16,733 nucleotides of DNA. Source: Treponema sp. UBA3819. GTDB taxonomy: Bacteria > Spirochaetota > Spirochaetia > Treponematales > Treponemataceae. Below are positions 5,270 through 13,390 of this stretch, in pieces (the stretch's first letter is position 1; each line of letters begins with the position of its first letter). The notes below the pieces were generated by a model, which worked only from the letters and a program-made list of their open reading frames with translations, was not told the origin of the DNA and did no database searches. Position numbers and translations under genes: made by a program. The stretch covers positions 1 through 16,733 of the forward strand of contig DFDV01000052.1 of assembly GCA_002369025.1 (NCBI GenBank), in the 5' to 3' direction.

Positions 5270-8200
5270 ATGGCTGACTATCATGTTTTTCCGGATGCGC
5301 CGGAAGGTACACCAAAAAGCAATTTTGTGCATCTGCACGTACACTCTGACTATTCTCTTCTGGACAGCTGTGCCACACTGGACGGACTGGTGGCAAAGGC
5401 AAAGAGCCTCAACATGCCTGCCCTCGCCCTCACAGACCACGGCAATATGTTCGGCGCCCTTAACTTTGAGCATCTCTGCCATGTGAACGGCATCAACCCC
5501 ATCGTTGGAGAAGAATTTTACGTCGCTTTCGGAAGCCATCTCGAACACAATACCGTTCCCTACTCACACAAGGGAGAAGATGGCGACCGTCAGGCAAAAT
5601 ACTTTCACCTCATCCTCCTCTGTGAAAATCAGAAGGGCTACGAAAACATGTGCTGGCTTTCTTCCATCGCTTTTACCGAAGGCATGTGGTACAAACCCCG
5701 CATTGACTTTGAACTGCTGGAAAAATATCACGAAGGCCTTATCTGCTGTTCTGCCTGTGTTGCAGGAGAGCTGCCCCAGCTGATTCTTGCGGGAAAGATT
5801 GACGAGGCAAAAGAAGTCGCCCTCAAATACAAAAATCTCTTTGGTCCTGACCACTATTACATTGAGCTGCAGGACCACGGACTTCCCGAACAGAAAGAAA
5901 TTAACCCCAAACTGATTGCACTGGCCCGGGAACTTGACATTCCGCTGGTAGTCACAAACGATATTCACTACATTGAGCAGGAAGACTGGGAAGCCCAGGA
6001 CTGTCTGCGCTGCATAGGCTTTAAGCGGAATATGAACGAGCCTCATCAGACTATGGGCGGTGACAGACACGAATGGTACTTTAAGACCGAAGCAGAAATG
6101 CGGGCCCTCTTCCCCGATGTGCCGGACGCCTTTGACAACACCGTTAAGATTGCCAATATGTGCAACCTGACCATTCACCAGTACAAGACCCAGGAACTCA
6201 AAGACTGTCTTCCCCGCTTTGAACTGCCAAAGGAATTCCAGACCCACGGCGATGACTATCAGAGCGACCAGAATGACTATGTACGCTACCTTGTAGAAAA
6301 AGGCCTTAAAATGCGCTACAAGGAGATTACTCCGGAAATCCGGGAAAGGGCTGAATATGAACTGGGAATCATCTTCGGCATGGGCTTTTCCGGCTACTTC
6401 CTTATCGTCTGGGAATTCATCAACTGGGCAAAAGAACACGGAAAGCCGATTGGTCCGGGACGAGGTTCCGGTGCGGGTTCCCTTGTTGCCTACTGTATGA
6501 CCATTACGGACATCGACCCCTTCCGCTACAAACTGATTTTTGAACGATTCCTGAACCCGGAACGTGTCTCCATGCCGGACTTTGACGTGGATATGGACTA
6601 CGACTTCCGCCAGGACATCATCCAGCACACCCGCGAACTCTATGGCGAGTCCCAGGTAGGACACATCGTTACCTTTGGTACCCTCAAGCCTAAAAACTGT
6701 ATCGCTGACGTAGGACGAACACTGGGCATTCCCCTTGCCGAAGTAAACATGCTCAAGAGCAAGGTTTCGGAAAACCTTAAGGCAAAGCTGAAGAACTGTT
6801 TTGACCCGCCGAACGAAAAATTCCCCGACGGCGGTCAGCTTGCTGAATTCCGTCACGACCCCAGATATGAAAAACTCTTTGACCTCGCCATCAAACTGGA
6901 AGGCTGTAAACGCAATACGGGTCTTCACGCTTCGGGCATGGTGATTGGTCTGACCGCCCTTCCCAACTGGGCTCCTGTATTCAAGGATGCAAAGACAGGC
7001 GAAGTAGGCGTGCAGTACACCATGGACATCATTGAGCCCTGTGGTCTGGTCAAAATGGACTATCTGGGACTTAAAACCCTCTCCCTCATCCGCTATGCAG
7101 AAAACATCATCAACAAGCACAGAAAACCCGGAGAGCCCGAGTTCAAATGCGAAAACGTGAGCGAAACAGATGAAAAGACCTTTGACCTTTTCTGCCGGGG
7201 AGACACCGTTGCTGTATTCCAGTTTGAATCCCCAGGAATGCAGAAAATTCTGCGTCAGGCCAAACCCCGCCGCCTTGAAGAACTTGTCGCTTTGAACGCC
7301 CTCTACCGTCCGGGACCAATGGATTACATTCCCCAGTACATTGACGGAAAATGGAAGCCGGAAACAATTCACTATCCCGACCCCTGTCTTGAAGACATCC
7401 TCAAGGAAACCTATGGCGTTATGGTCTACCAGGAACAGGTTATGCAGGTTGCCCAGAAGATTGCAGGCTTCAGCCTTGGCGGTGCTGACATGCTTCGCCG
7501 TGCCATGGGTAAGAAAAAGCCTGAAGTCCTTATGGGAAAGAAAAAGGAATTTATTGAAGGCGCAATAAAATCAGGCTTTACCGAACAGCATGCCGCAGAA
7601 ATCTTTGAAATCATGGTCCCTTTTGCCGGCTACGGTTTCAATAAATCTCATGCGGCGGCATATTCAGTTGTTGCCTACCGCACAGGCTGGCTCAAGGCAA
7701 ACCGCCCCGCAGAATTCATGGCGGCAAACCTTACCAATGAAATCACTTCTACCGACACTCTGCCGGAATATATTGAAGAAGCCCGCCGCATGGGCATTCC
7801 GGTAGATCCGCCGGATGTAAACCGCTCAGACGCCATTTTCGACGTTGTGGACGGACATATCGTATTCGGTCTCAAAGGCATAAAAGGCATGGGAGACGCG
7901 GCGGCCCGGGCAATCGTAGCGGAGCGGGAAGAAAACGGTCCCTTTAACAGTTTCATGGATTTTGTTGACCGTATGTCGCTCAGAATTGAAGACAACAAGC
8001 GCCTCGTAAACAACAAGGCTATTGAAGTTCTCATAAAGACAGGCGCCTTTGACAAATTCGGCCAGAACCGCCCCACACTGCTTGCAAATCTGGACAAAGT
8101 TGTTGCCTACTGCGACAAGAAAAACAGTGGCGGTGAGTTTGGACAGGTAAGTCTCTTTGAAGATTCCGGTGAAAAAGAATTCAGCGACTATGTCTTTGAA

Positions 8201-8917
8201 GAAGTTGAAGACACGACCAGAATGGACAAGCTCAGCATGGAAAAAGAGCTGATAGGCTGCTATGTTTCAGGTCACCCGCTGGACGACTACAAGCAGGCTG
8301 CGGAACACGCTTCCCTCAATTCAAAGAACATGGAAAGAGAAGCCCGCTATGCACAAGCAGAAAAAGAAGCCCATGATGCAAGCGGCGGAAACGACTGGCG
8401 CAACCGCAACTCAGGAAAAGAATACACAGCCCTGGGCATGATTACTACCCTGAGAACGATTACCACCAAAAAGGGCGCTCCCATGGCATTCGCCACACTG
8501 CAGGATTATCACGGCAGCATCGACCTGACCTTCTTCCCCAAAACATGGGAGGTTCTGCGGAATCAGGTGCATACAGACGGCATTTATGCCTTTAAGGGAA
8601 AGATTGACGCAAGCCGGGGAATCGATCAGGCAAGCATGATAGTTGACGCACTGGAAGACATAAACACCCTGCAGACAAAGGCAATTCAGGAACTGCATAT
8701 CCAGCTGGAAAGCGGTCTGAACGATGAGAGACAGATTTTTGACCTCAAAGAATACCTCTTTGGGAATTCAGGAAACTGCGCTGTCTACTTCCACATTGAC
8801 AGTGAAGGCCAGTCCTTTACCGTTAAAGCCAACAGCCAGCTCACCGCTCCCAGTTCCAAAGAATTTATTGATACGCTGAAAGACCTGCCCTTTGTGCACG
8901 AAGTCTGGACAGTATAG
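5270..8917 (+). CDS. dnaE: DNA polymerase III subunit alpha
   Basis: This is the catalytic subunit of the replicative polymerase. At 1215 residues it is the DnaE1 length. The order is: N-terminal PHP domain starting VHLHVHSDYSLLDS (residues 20-33), polymerase core with GRGSGAGSLVAYC and PDFDVDMD (catalytic Asp439 and Asp441), third acidic residue Asp597 in KMDYLGLKTL, a helix-hairpin-helix stretch GLKGIKGMGDAAARAI, a beta-clamp motif QVSLF at 959-963, and an OB-fold near the C-terminus (ALGMITTLRTITTKKGAPM). All nine PHP metal ligands expected from the mycobacterial enzyme appear present (His23, His25, Asp32, His57, Glu82, His113, Cys163, Asp231, His233), whereas E. coli has lost several. This suggests an active PHP exonuclease. 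The ATG follows a GGGGGAAG site. A strong terminator ends the gene. Confidence 0.97.
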   Translation: MADYHVFPDAPEGTPKSNFVHLHVHSDYSLLDSCATLDGLVAKAKSLNMPALALTDHGNMFGALNFEHLCHVNGINPIVGEEFYVAFGSHLEHNTVPYSHKGEDGDRQAKYFHLILLCENQKGYENMCWLSSIAFTEGMWYKPRIDFELLEKYHEGLICCSACVAGELPQLILAGKIDEAKEVALKYKNLFGPDHYYIELQDHGLPEQKEINPKLIALARELDIPLVVTNDIHYIEQEDWEAQDCLRCIGFKRNMNEPHQTMGGDRHEWYFKTEAEMRALFPDVPDAFDNTVKIANMCNLTIHQYKTQELKDCLPRFELPKEFQTHGDDYQSDQNDYVRYLVEKGLKMRYKEITPEIRERAEYELGIIFGMGFSGYFLIVWEFINWAKEHGKPIGPGRGSGAGSLVAYCMTITDIDPFRYKLIFERFLNPERVSMPDFDVDMDYDFRQDIIQHTRELYGESQVGHIVTFGTLKPKNCIADVGRTLGIPLAEVNMLKSKVSENLKAKLKNCFDPPNEKFPDGGQLAEFRHDPRYEKLFDLAIKLEGCKRNTGLHASGMVIGLTALPNWAPVFKDAKTGEVGVQYTMDIIEPCGLVKMDYLGLKTLSLIRYAENIINKHRKPGEPEFKCENVSETDEKTFDLFCRGDTVAVFQFESPGMQKILRQAKPRRLEELVALNALYRPGPMDYIPQYIDGKWKPETIHYPDPCLEDILKETYGVMVYQEQVMQVAQKIAGFSLGGADMLRRAMGKKKPEVLMGKKKEFIEGAIKSGFTEQHAAEIFEIMVPFAGYGFNKSHAAAYSVVAYRTGWLKANRPAEFMAANLTNEITSTDTLPEYIEEARRMGIPVDPPDVNRSDAIFDVVDGHIVFGLKGIKGMGDAAARAIVAEREENGPFNSFMDFVDRMSLRIEDNKRLVNNKAIEVLIKTGAFDKFGQNRPTLLANLDKVVAYCDKKNSGGEFGQVSLFEDSGEKEFSDYVFEEVEDTTRMDKLSMEKELIGCYVSGHPLDDYKQAAEHASLNSKNMEREARYAQAEKEAHDASGGNDWRNRNSGKEYTALGMITTLRTITTKKGAPMAFATLQDYHGSIDLTFFPKTWEVLRNQVHTDGIYAFKGKIDASRGIDQASMIVDALEDINTLQTKAIQELHIQLESGLNDERQIFDLKEYLFGNSGNCAVYFHIDSEGQSFTVKANSQLTAPSSKEFIDTLKDLPFVHEVWTV

Positions 8918-8928
8918 GGCGTCTGTCA

Positions 8929-8985
8929 AACTGGCAGGCAGGCTGATTTCATTTTATCTGACTTCAGCCGGCTGCCAGTTTTTTC
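8929..8985 (+). terminator. Intrinsic terminator of dnaE
   Basis: The arms 8929-8946 and 8964-8980 pair as AACTGGCAG with CTGCCAGTT and GGCTGA with TCAGCC, separated by a small internal loop. The terminal loop is about 17 bases and AT-rich. Six T followed by CTT (8979-8987) come directly after the stem. It starts 11 bases after the dnaE stop. Confidence 0.85.
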
Positions 8986-9014
8986 TTGACTTTCAGCCCG
9001 ATTATTTCTATTTT
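8986..9014 (+). promoter_or_regulatory. Promoter of yggT-recG, leaderless geometry
   Basis: -35 TTGACT (8986-8991), a 17-base spacer and -10 TATTTT (9009-9014). Exactly six bases follow before the ATG at 9021, so the expected +1 is the A of the start codon. No ribosome site is visible in the 40 bases before the ATG. The -35 directly abuts the T-run of the dnaE terminator. Confidence 0.6.
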
Positions 9015-9020
9015 TAAACC

Positions 9021-9614
9021 ATGCCAACTGCACAATTTTTTTCGCTCTTAGCAAGCGTCATTTCATTTTACATTCTCTTGTGTTTTATCCGCATACTGCT
9101 TACCTGGATTCCGGGTGCCCAGTACAATACTTTTGGACGGATTCTTTCTTCCATCTGTGACCCCTACCTGAATCTCTTCCGCAGGTTCCGTTTTTTACGC
9201 ATAGGAGTCTTTGACCTTTCACCGGCAATTGCCCTCTGTCTGCTGATTGCCCTTTCCGCCATATTAAAAAACATTGCGGTCGCAAAATCATTTACCCTTG
9301 GCGGTCTTCTGGCAATGGTCATCTACCTTGTATGGTCAGTCTTTTCTTCCCTTATGTTCTTTTTGATTCTTCTGCTGGTCATACGCCTGATTGCACTTTT
9401 GATGCGCAAAGACAATTACGGCTCCATCTGGGACGGACTCGACCGCACCCTCAACCCCATTGTCTTCCGTATGACCTCCATCTTTACCCGTGGCCGGCCT
9501 ACGCCCTACAAAACTGCCCTCATCATCGCCACTATCACCGCCGCCGTCTCATGGCTTGTGCTGAAAATGCTGGCCAACATACTGATGGCTTTCTGCAGCA
9601 GTCTTCCGATTTAG
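9021..9614 (+). CDS. YggT family integral membrane protein
   Basis: A 197-residue hydrophobic protein with two YggT-type repeats. The first has CFIRILLTWIPG followed by SICDPYLNLFRRFRF (about residues 21-58). The second is more degenerate, with VIRLIALLMRKDN and LNPIVFRMTSIF (about 120-155). Each repeat is expected to hold two membrane segments, and a further hydrophobic segment lies near the C-terminus. The family is widespread, inner-membrane, and implicated in osmotic tolerance, cell division or organelle positioning, without an established biochemical activity. There is no ribosome site before the ATG, and the promoter predicts a leaderless transcript. recG starts one base after its stop, so the two form an operon. 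Confidence 0.8.
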   Translation: MPTAQFFSLLASVISFYILLCFIRILLTWIPGAQYNTFGRILSSICDPYLNLFRRFRFLRIGVFDLSPAIALCLLIALSAILKNIAVAKSFTLGGLLAMVIYLVWSVFSSLMFFLILLLVIRLIALLMRKDNYGSIWDGLDRTLNPIVFRMTSIFTRGRPTPYKTALIIATITAAVSWLVLKMLANILMAFCSSLPI

Positions 9615-9615
9615 T

Positions 9616-11766
9616 ATGAAACTTGCTCAAGTCCTCAATTCAGTCAGTTCTCTTGCCGGGGTTGGTCCTGCTACGGCAACCCTTTTTGCAAACCTGAATA
9701 TTTTTACGGTGGCTGACCTGCTGCAGTTTTACCCGCGGGACTATGAGGACAGGACAAAAAGAATTTCCCTTGCAGATGCATATCGGCAGAATGTAAAAGC
9801 CCATACGATTGCCCAGGTTATCGGGCATGAGTGGTTCGGTTACGGCCGGATGAAAACCCTCAAACTGATAATTTCCGACGGAAGCCTGAGAGCTGAACTG
9901 GTGGCATTTAACCGGCCCTTTCTGGAAAAATCTCTTCCCATCGGCTCAATTATTGCCGTAACGGGTAAGTTTGAAGAAAAATACGGCCGCATTCAGTCTA
10001 CTGCCTTTGATACGGAAAAGATTGCGGAAGAGGGAAACCTTGACCAGTGGCAGAATCAGGCCGTACCCAACAGCCGGGTTCTACCGGTTTACCGCCTGAC
10101 AGAAGGCCTCAGCCAGAAAATTGTTTTAAAAACGATAAAAGCCGCGCTTTCAAAATATGCCCTGGGCATAGAAGATGAAGTCCCGGCGGACACAGTAAAA
10201 AAACTGGGGCTTTTACCCAAGTCAAAGGCCCTGCAGCAGATTCATCAGCCTGCCAGCATGCAGGAAGCGATGGACGCGCGGCGGACTCTCGCCTATGAAG
10301 AACTTTTTGCCTTTCAGGCAGCCCTTGCCAGACGGGCCCTTGCCCACCGAGGAAAACTTCCGGCCCTAGATTTGAGCCAGAATGCAATGCCGGAGCAAAA
10401 AGCTGTCTCCCCCGATGAATTTGCAAAAACACTTTCCCCCCGCCAGAAAGATCTGCTTGACCGCCTGCCCTTTCCCCTCACTGATGACCAGAGGGCGGTC
10501 ATTGCCCGCATGAATGAAGACATAGACAAAAACTATGCGGCCGCCCACGACAACGCCCCGCCCTACGCCATGCGCTCCCTTTTACAGGGCGATGTAGGAA
10601 GCGGAAAAACCCTGGCGGCATTTTTTGCCTGCCTGCGCGTCATTGACTACGGAAGCCAGAGCGCGATTATGGCCCCTACGGAAATTTTAGCCCGTCAGCA
10701 TGCGGAAAATGCGGCCCGCCAGCTGGAAGTTCTCAATGTCCGTGTTGCATATCTTACGGGAAATGTAAAGGCAGCAGGCCGCCGTACCCTTCTGGATGCG
10801 CTGAAAAAGGGAGAAATAGATCTGGTGATAGGCACTCACGCGCTTTTTTCAAAAGATGTCATCTACCATGACCTTGCTCTGGCAGTCATTGACGAACAGC
10901 ATCGTTTTGGTGTCATGCAGCGGTCGGCAATCATAGACAAGGGCCGGGGCAGCACGGACGCCAGCCTGCGCGAGCCCAACCTGCTGATGATGAGCGCAAC
11001 TCCTATTCCCCAGACTCTGGCCCTGACCGTTTTTGGCGATCTTGATGTCCTTACCATAAAGACAATGCCCGGTGGCAGAAAGCCCATCCGCACCTACCTT
11101 GTCCGTCAGGGCAGCGAACGCAATGTATACGAAGCCGTGCGCCAGGAACTCGCCGCAGGCCGTCAGGCATATTTTGTCTACCCGGCCATAGAAAACAATT
11201 TTACCGATGATGATGGCGAAGGCGCGCAAAAAAAAGCCCTTAAGTCCGCAGAGGAAAGTTTTGCCTTTTTAAGCAGTCAGGTCTACCCGGGTTACTCTGC
11301 CGCCCTCATCCACAGCCGGGTGGACGAAGACGAACAGAACCGCATACTGACGGACTTCCGCGAGGGAAAGATTCAGATTCTCGTAGCCACAACGGTGGTG
11401 GAAGTAGGCGTTGATGTTCCCAAGGCCACCTGTATGGTCATTGAACAGGCAGACCATTTTGGTCTTGCGGCCCTGCACCAGCTGCGGGGACGGGTGGGCC
11501 GCGGAAGCCTGCAGTCCTTCTGCTTTCTGGTTTACAGTGCAAAGATTTCTGAGACAGGTATTGCCCGCATGAAGATTATGCGCGAAAGTACAGATGGTTT
11601 TGAAATTGCGGAAGAAGATTTGCGTCTGCGTGGCCCCGGAGAAATAACGGGAACCGCCCAGAGCGGAGAATTGACCTTTGCCATTGCCGACCCCGTCCGC
11701 GACAAAGACCTGATGCTGCAGGCCAGAAAGGATGCATTCACGCAGGTCTTAGGGCAGCAGCCCTAG
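9616..11766 (+). CDS. recG: ATP-dependent DNA helicase RecG
   Basis: This is a superfamily 2 helicase that regresses stalled forks and migrates branched DNA. At 716 residues it is near the usual length of about 690. The N-terminal wedge/OB region (about residues 50-140, with LKLIISDGSLRAELVAFNRP) binds the junction. The helicase core has Walker A GDVGSGKT (325-332), the RecG-type motif II DEQH (426-429), motif III MSATPIPQT, and motif VI QLRGRVGRG (622-630), preceded by VVEVGVDVPKATCMVIEQADHFG. The C-terminus is complete. The ATG comes one base after the yggT stop with no clear ribosome site of its own, so translation is probably coupled to yggT. It converges on purB. Confidence 0.95.
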   Translation: MKLAQVLNSVSSLAGVGPATATLFANLNIFTVADLLQFYPRDYEDRTKRISLADAYRQNVKAHTIAQVIGHEWFGYGRMKTLKLIISDGSLRAELVAFNRPFLEKSLPIGSIIAVTGKFEEKYGRIQSTAFDTEKIAEEGNLDQWQNQAVPNSRVLPVYRLTEGLSQKIVLKTIKAALSKYALGIEDEVPADTVKKLGLLPKSKALQQIHQPASMQEAMDARRTLAYEELFAFQAALARRALAHRGKLPALDLSQNAMPEQKAVSPDEFAKTLSPRQKDLLDRLPFPLTDDQRAVIARMNEDIDKNYAAAHDNAPPYAMRSLLQGDVGSGKTLAAFFACLRVIDYGSQSAIMAPTEILARQHAENAARQLEVLNVRVAYLTGNVKAAGRRTLLDALKKGEIDLVIGTHALFSKDVIYHDLALAVIDEQHRFGVMQRSAIIDKGRGSTDASLREPNLLMMSATPIPQTLALTVFGDLDVLTIKTMPGGRKPIRTYLVRQGSERNVYEAVRQELAAGRQAYFVYPAIENNFTDDDGEGAQKKALKSAEESFAFLSSQVYPGYSAALIHSRVDEDEQNRILTDFREGKIQILVATTVVEVGVDVPKATCMVIEQADHFGLAALHQLRGRVGRGSLQSFCFLVYSAKISETGIARMKIMRESTDGFEIAEEDLRLRGPGEITGTAQSGELTFAIADPVRDKDLMLQARKDAFTQVLGQQP

Positions 11767-11799
11767 GCGAAAGGGGTGGTGAGCAAGGAACTGCGAACC

Positions 11800-11819
11800 A
11801 GGGGAAAGGCTTTTCCCCT
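11800..11819. terminator. Hairpin between convergent recG and purB
   Basis: A perfect 8-bp stem, AGGGGAAA (11800-11807) and TTTCCCCT (11812-11819), with a 4-base loop, sits in the 57-base gap between the two stops. It can serve both directions. Neither side has a long T-run (plus side CCCCTTATTTC), so it is only a moderate terminator candidate. Confidence 0.5.
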
Positions 11820-11823
11820 CCCC

Positions 11824-13245
11824 TTATTTCATCAGTTTTGCATATTTCTGTGCAAGGCGCTTGCTCTTTACAGCAGCCAGACCACAGTAGTTTGCCGGAT
11901 TTTCAAAGAAAGTTGCAGGATTAGCGATTCCCAGTTTTTCAAGCTGAGCGGTAATCTTTGCATAGGCATCTTCGTGAGTTTTGAGCACTTCAAAGAAGGT
12001 TTTGCCTGTTTTTTCAGCTTCCAGTGTAATCTTGCGGATAACTTCGTGACCGTCATTTACGCCGGCTTCTCCAAGCAGAATGTATGCCGGTTCAGCAAGA
12101 ACGCCGCCCTTAACCTTTCCGCCTGCACCCTGCAGATTGCGTGCCATACCTTCTTTGTCAGCCTGCAGTCCTTTTACGACGGAGTTCATGCGGGCAACAG
12201 CCATAGTAAAGCCGCTCACATAGTCAGCAATAAAGCGCTGGCTTGCAGAGTTGGTCAGATCGCGCTGATGTTCAGAAATCTGATCCATGTAGAAAGTGAT
12301 TACGCGGGGACACATTGCCTTCCAGAGAGACTTTACATGCTCGCTGTTCCAGGGATTGCGTTTCTGAGGCATTGTGGAAGAACCAACCTGTGTAGAAGCA
12401 AAATATTCAAAGACTTCGCCAATTTCACTGCGCTGCAGGTTGCGGAGGTCATCTGCCAGGTTTGCAATAATGCCGAATGCCACATTCATTTCCAGAAGCA
12501 GGCGCAGAACATGTTCCGGCTCTACCAGCTGATTTGAATATTCAGAGGGTTTGAGTCCCAGGAATTCGGTATAAATGCGCTCCAGTTCTTCCGGGTCACG
12601 GACAATCATGCTGGGGCCGTTGTAGCTTCCTACAGGACCTGCAAGTTTTCCCACAAGGTCATTGCTCAGTTCTTCAATGCGGAGGATTGATTTTCCCAGA
12701 CGGGCGACAAATTCTGCAATGCTCCAGCCAAAGGTGATGGGAACTGCATGCTGACCATGGGTACGGCCAACCTGGGGAGTAGCACATTCGCGCTCAGCAA
12801 TTTCGCACAGGTATTTTTCCAGCTGTCTGAGTTCCGGAAGCACAACATTCTGCGTTACGTCGCGCATGCGGCATGACAGGGCTGTGTCCAGAATATCAAC
12901 ACTGGTTGCACCCAGATGAATCAGAGGTCCGATTTTTTCATCAACCTTGGTCTTCATCACGTTTACAAGGGCGCGGATATTGTGTTTGGTCTTTTCTTCT
13001 TCGGTATATACTTCTTCCGGGTCGATATTTGCGGCCAGGTCATCAAGTTCTTTTGCCAGCTGGTCGGTTAAACTGCCGCGTACTTTCAGGTGAGCCTTTA
13101 CCAGAGCCGCCTCGCATTTTGCACAGGAGCGGATAGATGCCTGCTCAGAGATATATTGTGAAAGTCCGTCAAAAACCGCCTTTTCAGAAAGTGAATAGCG
13201 GTGGTCAATACAAGAGAGATTCTCAAAAATATTACGTGTTTCCAT
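11824..13245 (-). CDS. purB: Adenylosuccinate lyase
   Basis: A lyase of the aspartase/fumarase superfamily, expected to convert adenylosuccinate to AMP and fumarate (and SAICAR to AICAR where that pathway exists). The 473-residue product starts METRNIFENLSCIDHRYS. It has HLGATSVDILD (His110), QVGRTHGQHAVP (His163) and the superfamily signature GSSTMPQKRNP (288-298), plus LADDLRNLQRSEIGEVFE. The open frame extends upstream to 13752, but that part is antisense to the binding-protein gene and is rejected. Two nearby starts are possible, ATG 13249-13251 and ATG 13243-13245. Neither has a good ribosome site. The promoter places +1 on the second, so I chose it. Other superfamily lyases are less likely given the DHRYS opening and the lyase loop. 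Confidence 0.8.
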   Translation of the reverse strand: METRNIFENLSCIDHRYSLSEKAVFDGLSQYISEQASIRSCAKCEAALVKAHLKVRGSLTDQLAKELDDLAANIDPEEVYTEEEKTKHNIRALVNVMKTKVDEKIGPLIHLGATSVDILDTALSCRMRDVTQNVVLPELRQLEKYLCEIAERECATPQVGRTHGQHAVPITFGWSIAEFVARLGKSILRIEELSNDLVGKLAGPVGSYNGPSMIVRDPEELERIYTEFLGLKPSEYSNQLVEPEHVLRLLLEMNVAFGIIANLADDLRNLQRSEIGEVFEYFASTQVGSSTMPQKRNPWNSEHVKSLWKAMCPRVITFYMDQISEHQRDLTNSASQRFIADYVSGFTMAVARMNSVVKGLQADKEGMARNLQGAGGKVKGGVLAEPAYILLGEAGVNDGHEVIRKITLEAEKTGKTFFEVLKTHEDAYAKITAQLEKLGIANPATFFENPANYCGLAAVKSKRLAQKYAKLMK

Positions 13246-13251
13246 ATCCAT

Positions 13252-13280
13252 ATTATTGCTTATATGAAAAAAAATTACAA
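13252..13280 (-). promoter_or_regulatory. Promoter of purB, possibly leaderless
   Basis: On the minus strand, -35 TTGTAA (13275-13280), a 17-base spacer containing eight T, and -10 AATAAT (13252-13257). Six bases follow before the ATG at 13245, so +1 would be the start codon itself. An alternative -10 (CATATA or TATAAG within 13258-13266) has no good -35. Confidence 0.45.
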
Positions 13281-13300
13281 GATTTCTGGCCTTATTGCTG

Positions 13301-13329
13301 TTGTACAAAGGTAAAAAAAGAGTTATCAT
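13301..13329 (+). promoter_or_regulatory. Promoter of the binding protein-MATE operon
   Basis: -35 TTGTAC (13301-13306), a 17-base spacer and -10 TATCAT (13324-13329). Predicted start near 13336 gives a leader of about 55 bases. It is divergent from the purB promoter, with 20 bases between the two -35 hexamers. Confidence 0.6.
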
Positions 13330-13337
13330 CATAGGCA

Positions 13338-13347
13338 CCTCTAGAGG
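13338..13347. promoter_or_regulatory. Palindrome at the predicted transcript start, possible operator
   Basis: CCTCTAGAGG is a perfect 10-bp palindrome covering about +3 to +12 of the predicted binding-protein transcript. It sits where a repressor would block the promoter. A 10-bp palindrome can arise by chance, so the operator role is only suggested. Confidence 0.3.
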
Positions 13348-13390
13348 AAGCGGAGAGCATAGCTTCAACAAGAATATGACGGAGTCTTCA

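Noticed and set aside
5564..7372. 602-codon open frame antisense to dnaE
   Set aside because: dnaE is unmistakable on the other strand. The antisense protein has no recognisable motif and arises from dnaE codon bias.
11776..12537. 253-codon plus-strand open frame over purB
   Set aside because: Antisense to conserved lyase sequence, Cys/Phe-rich with no domain, and no ribosome site.
13330..13390. Riboswitch or T-box leader for the binding-protein operon
   Set aside because: The leader is only about 55 bases, with no antiterminator/terminator pair and no recognisable T-box or aptamer core.
13295..13390. Upstream extension of the binding protein to 13295
   Set aside because: It would put 32 charged residues before a clean Sec signal, and would start upstream of the predicted transcript start. 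ATG 13391 has a good ribosome site.
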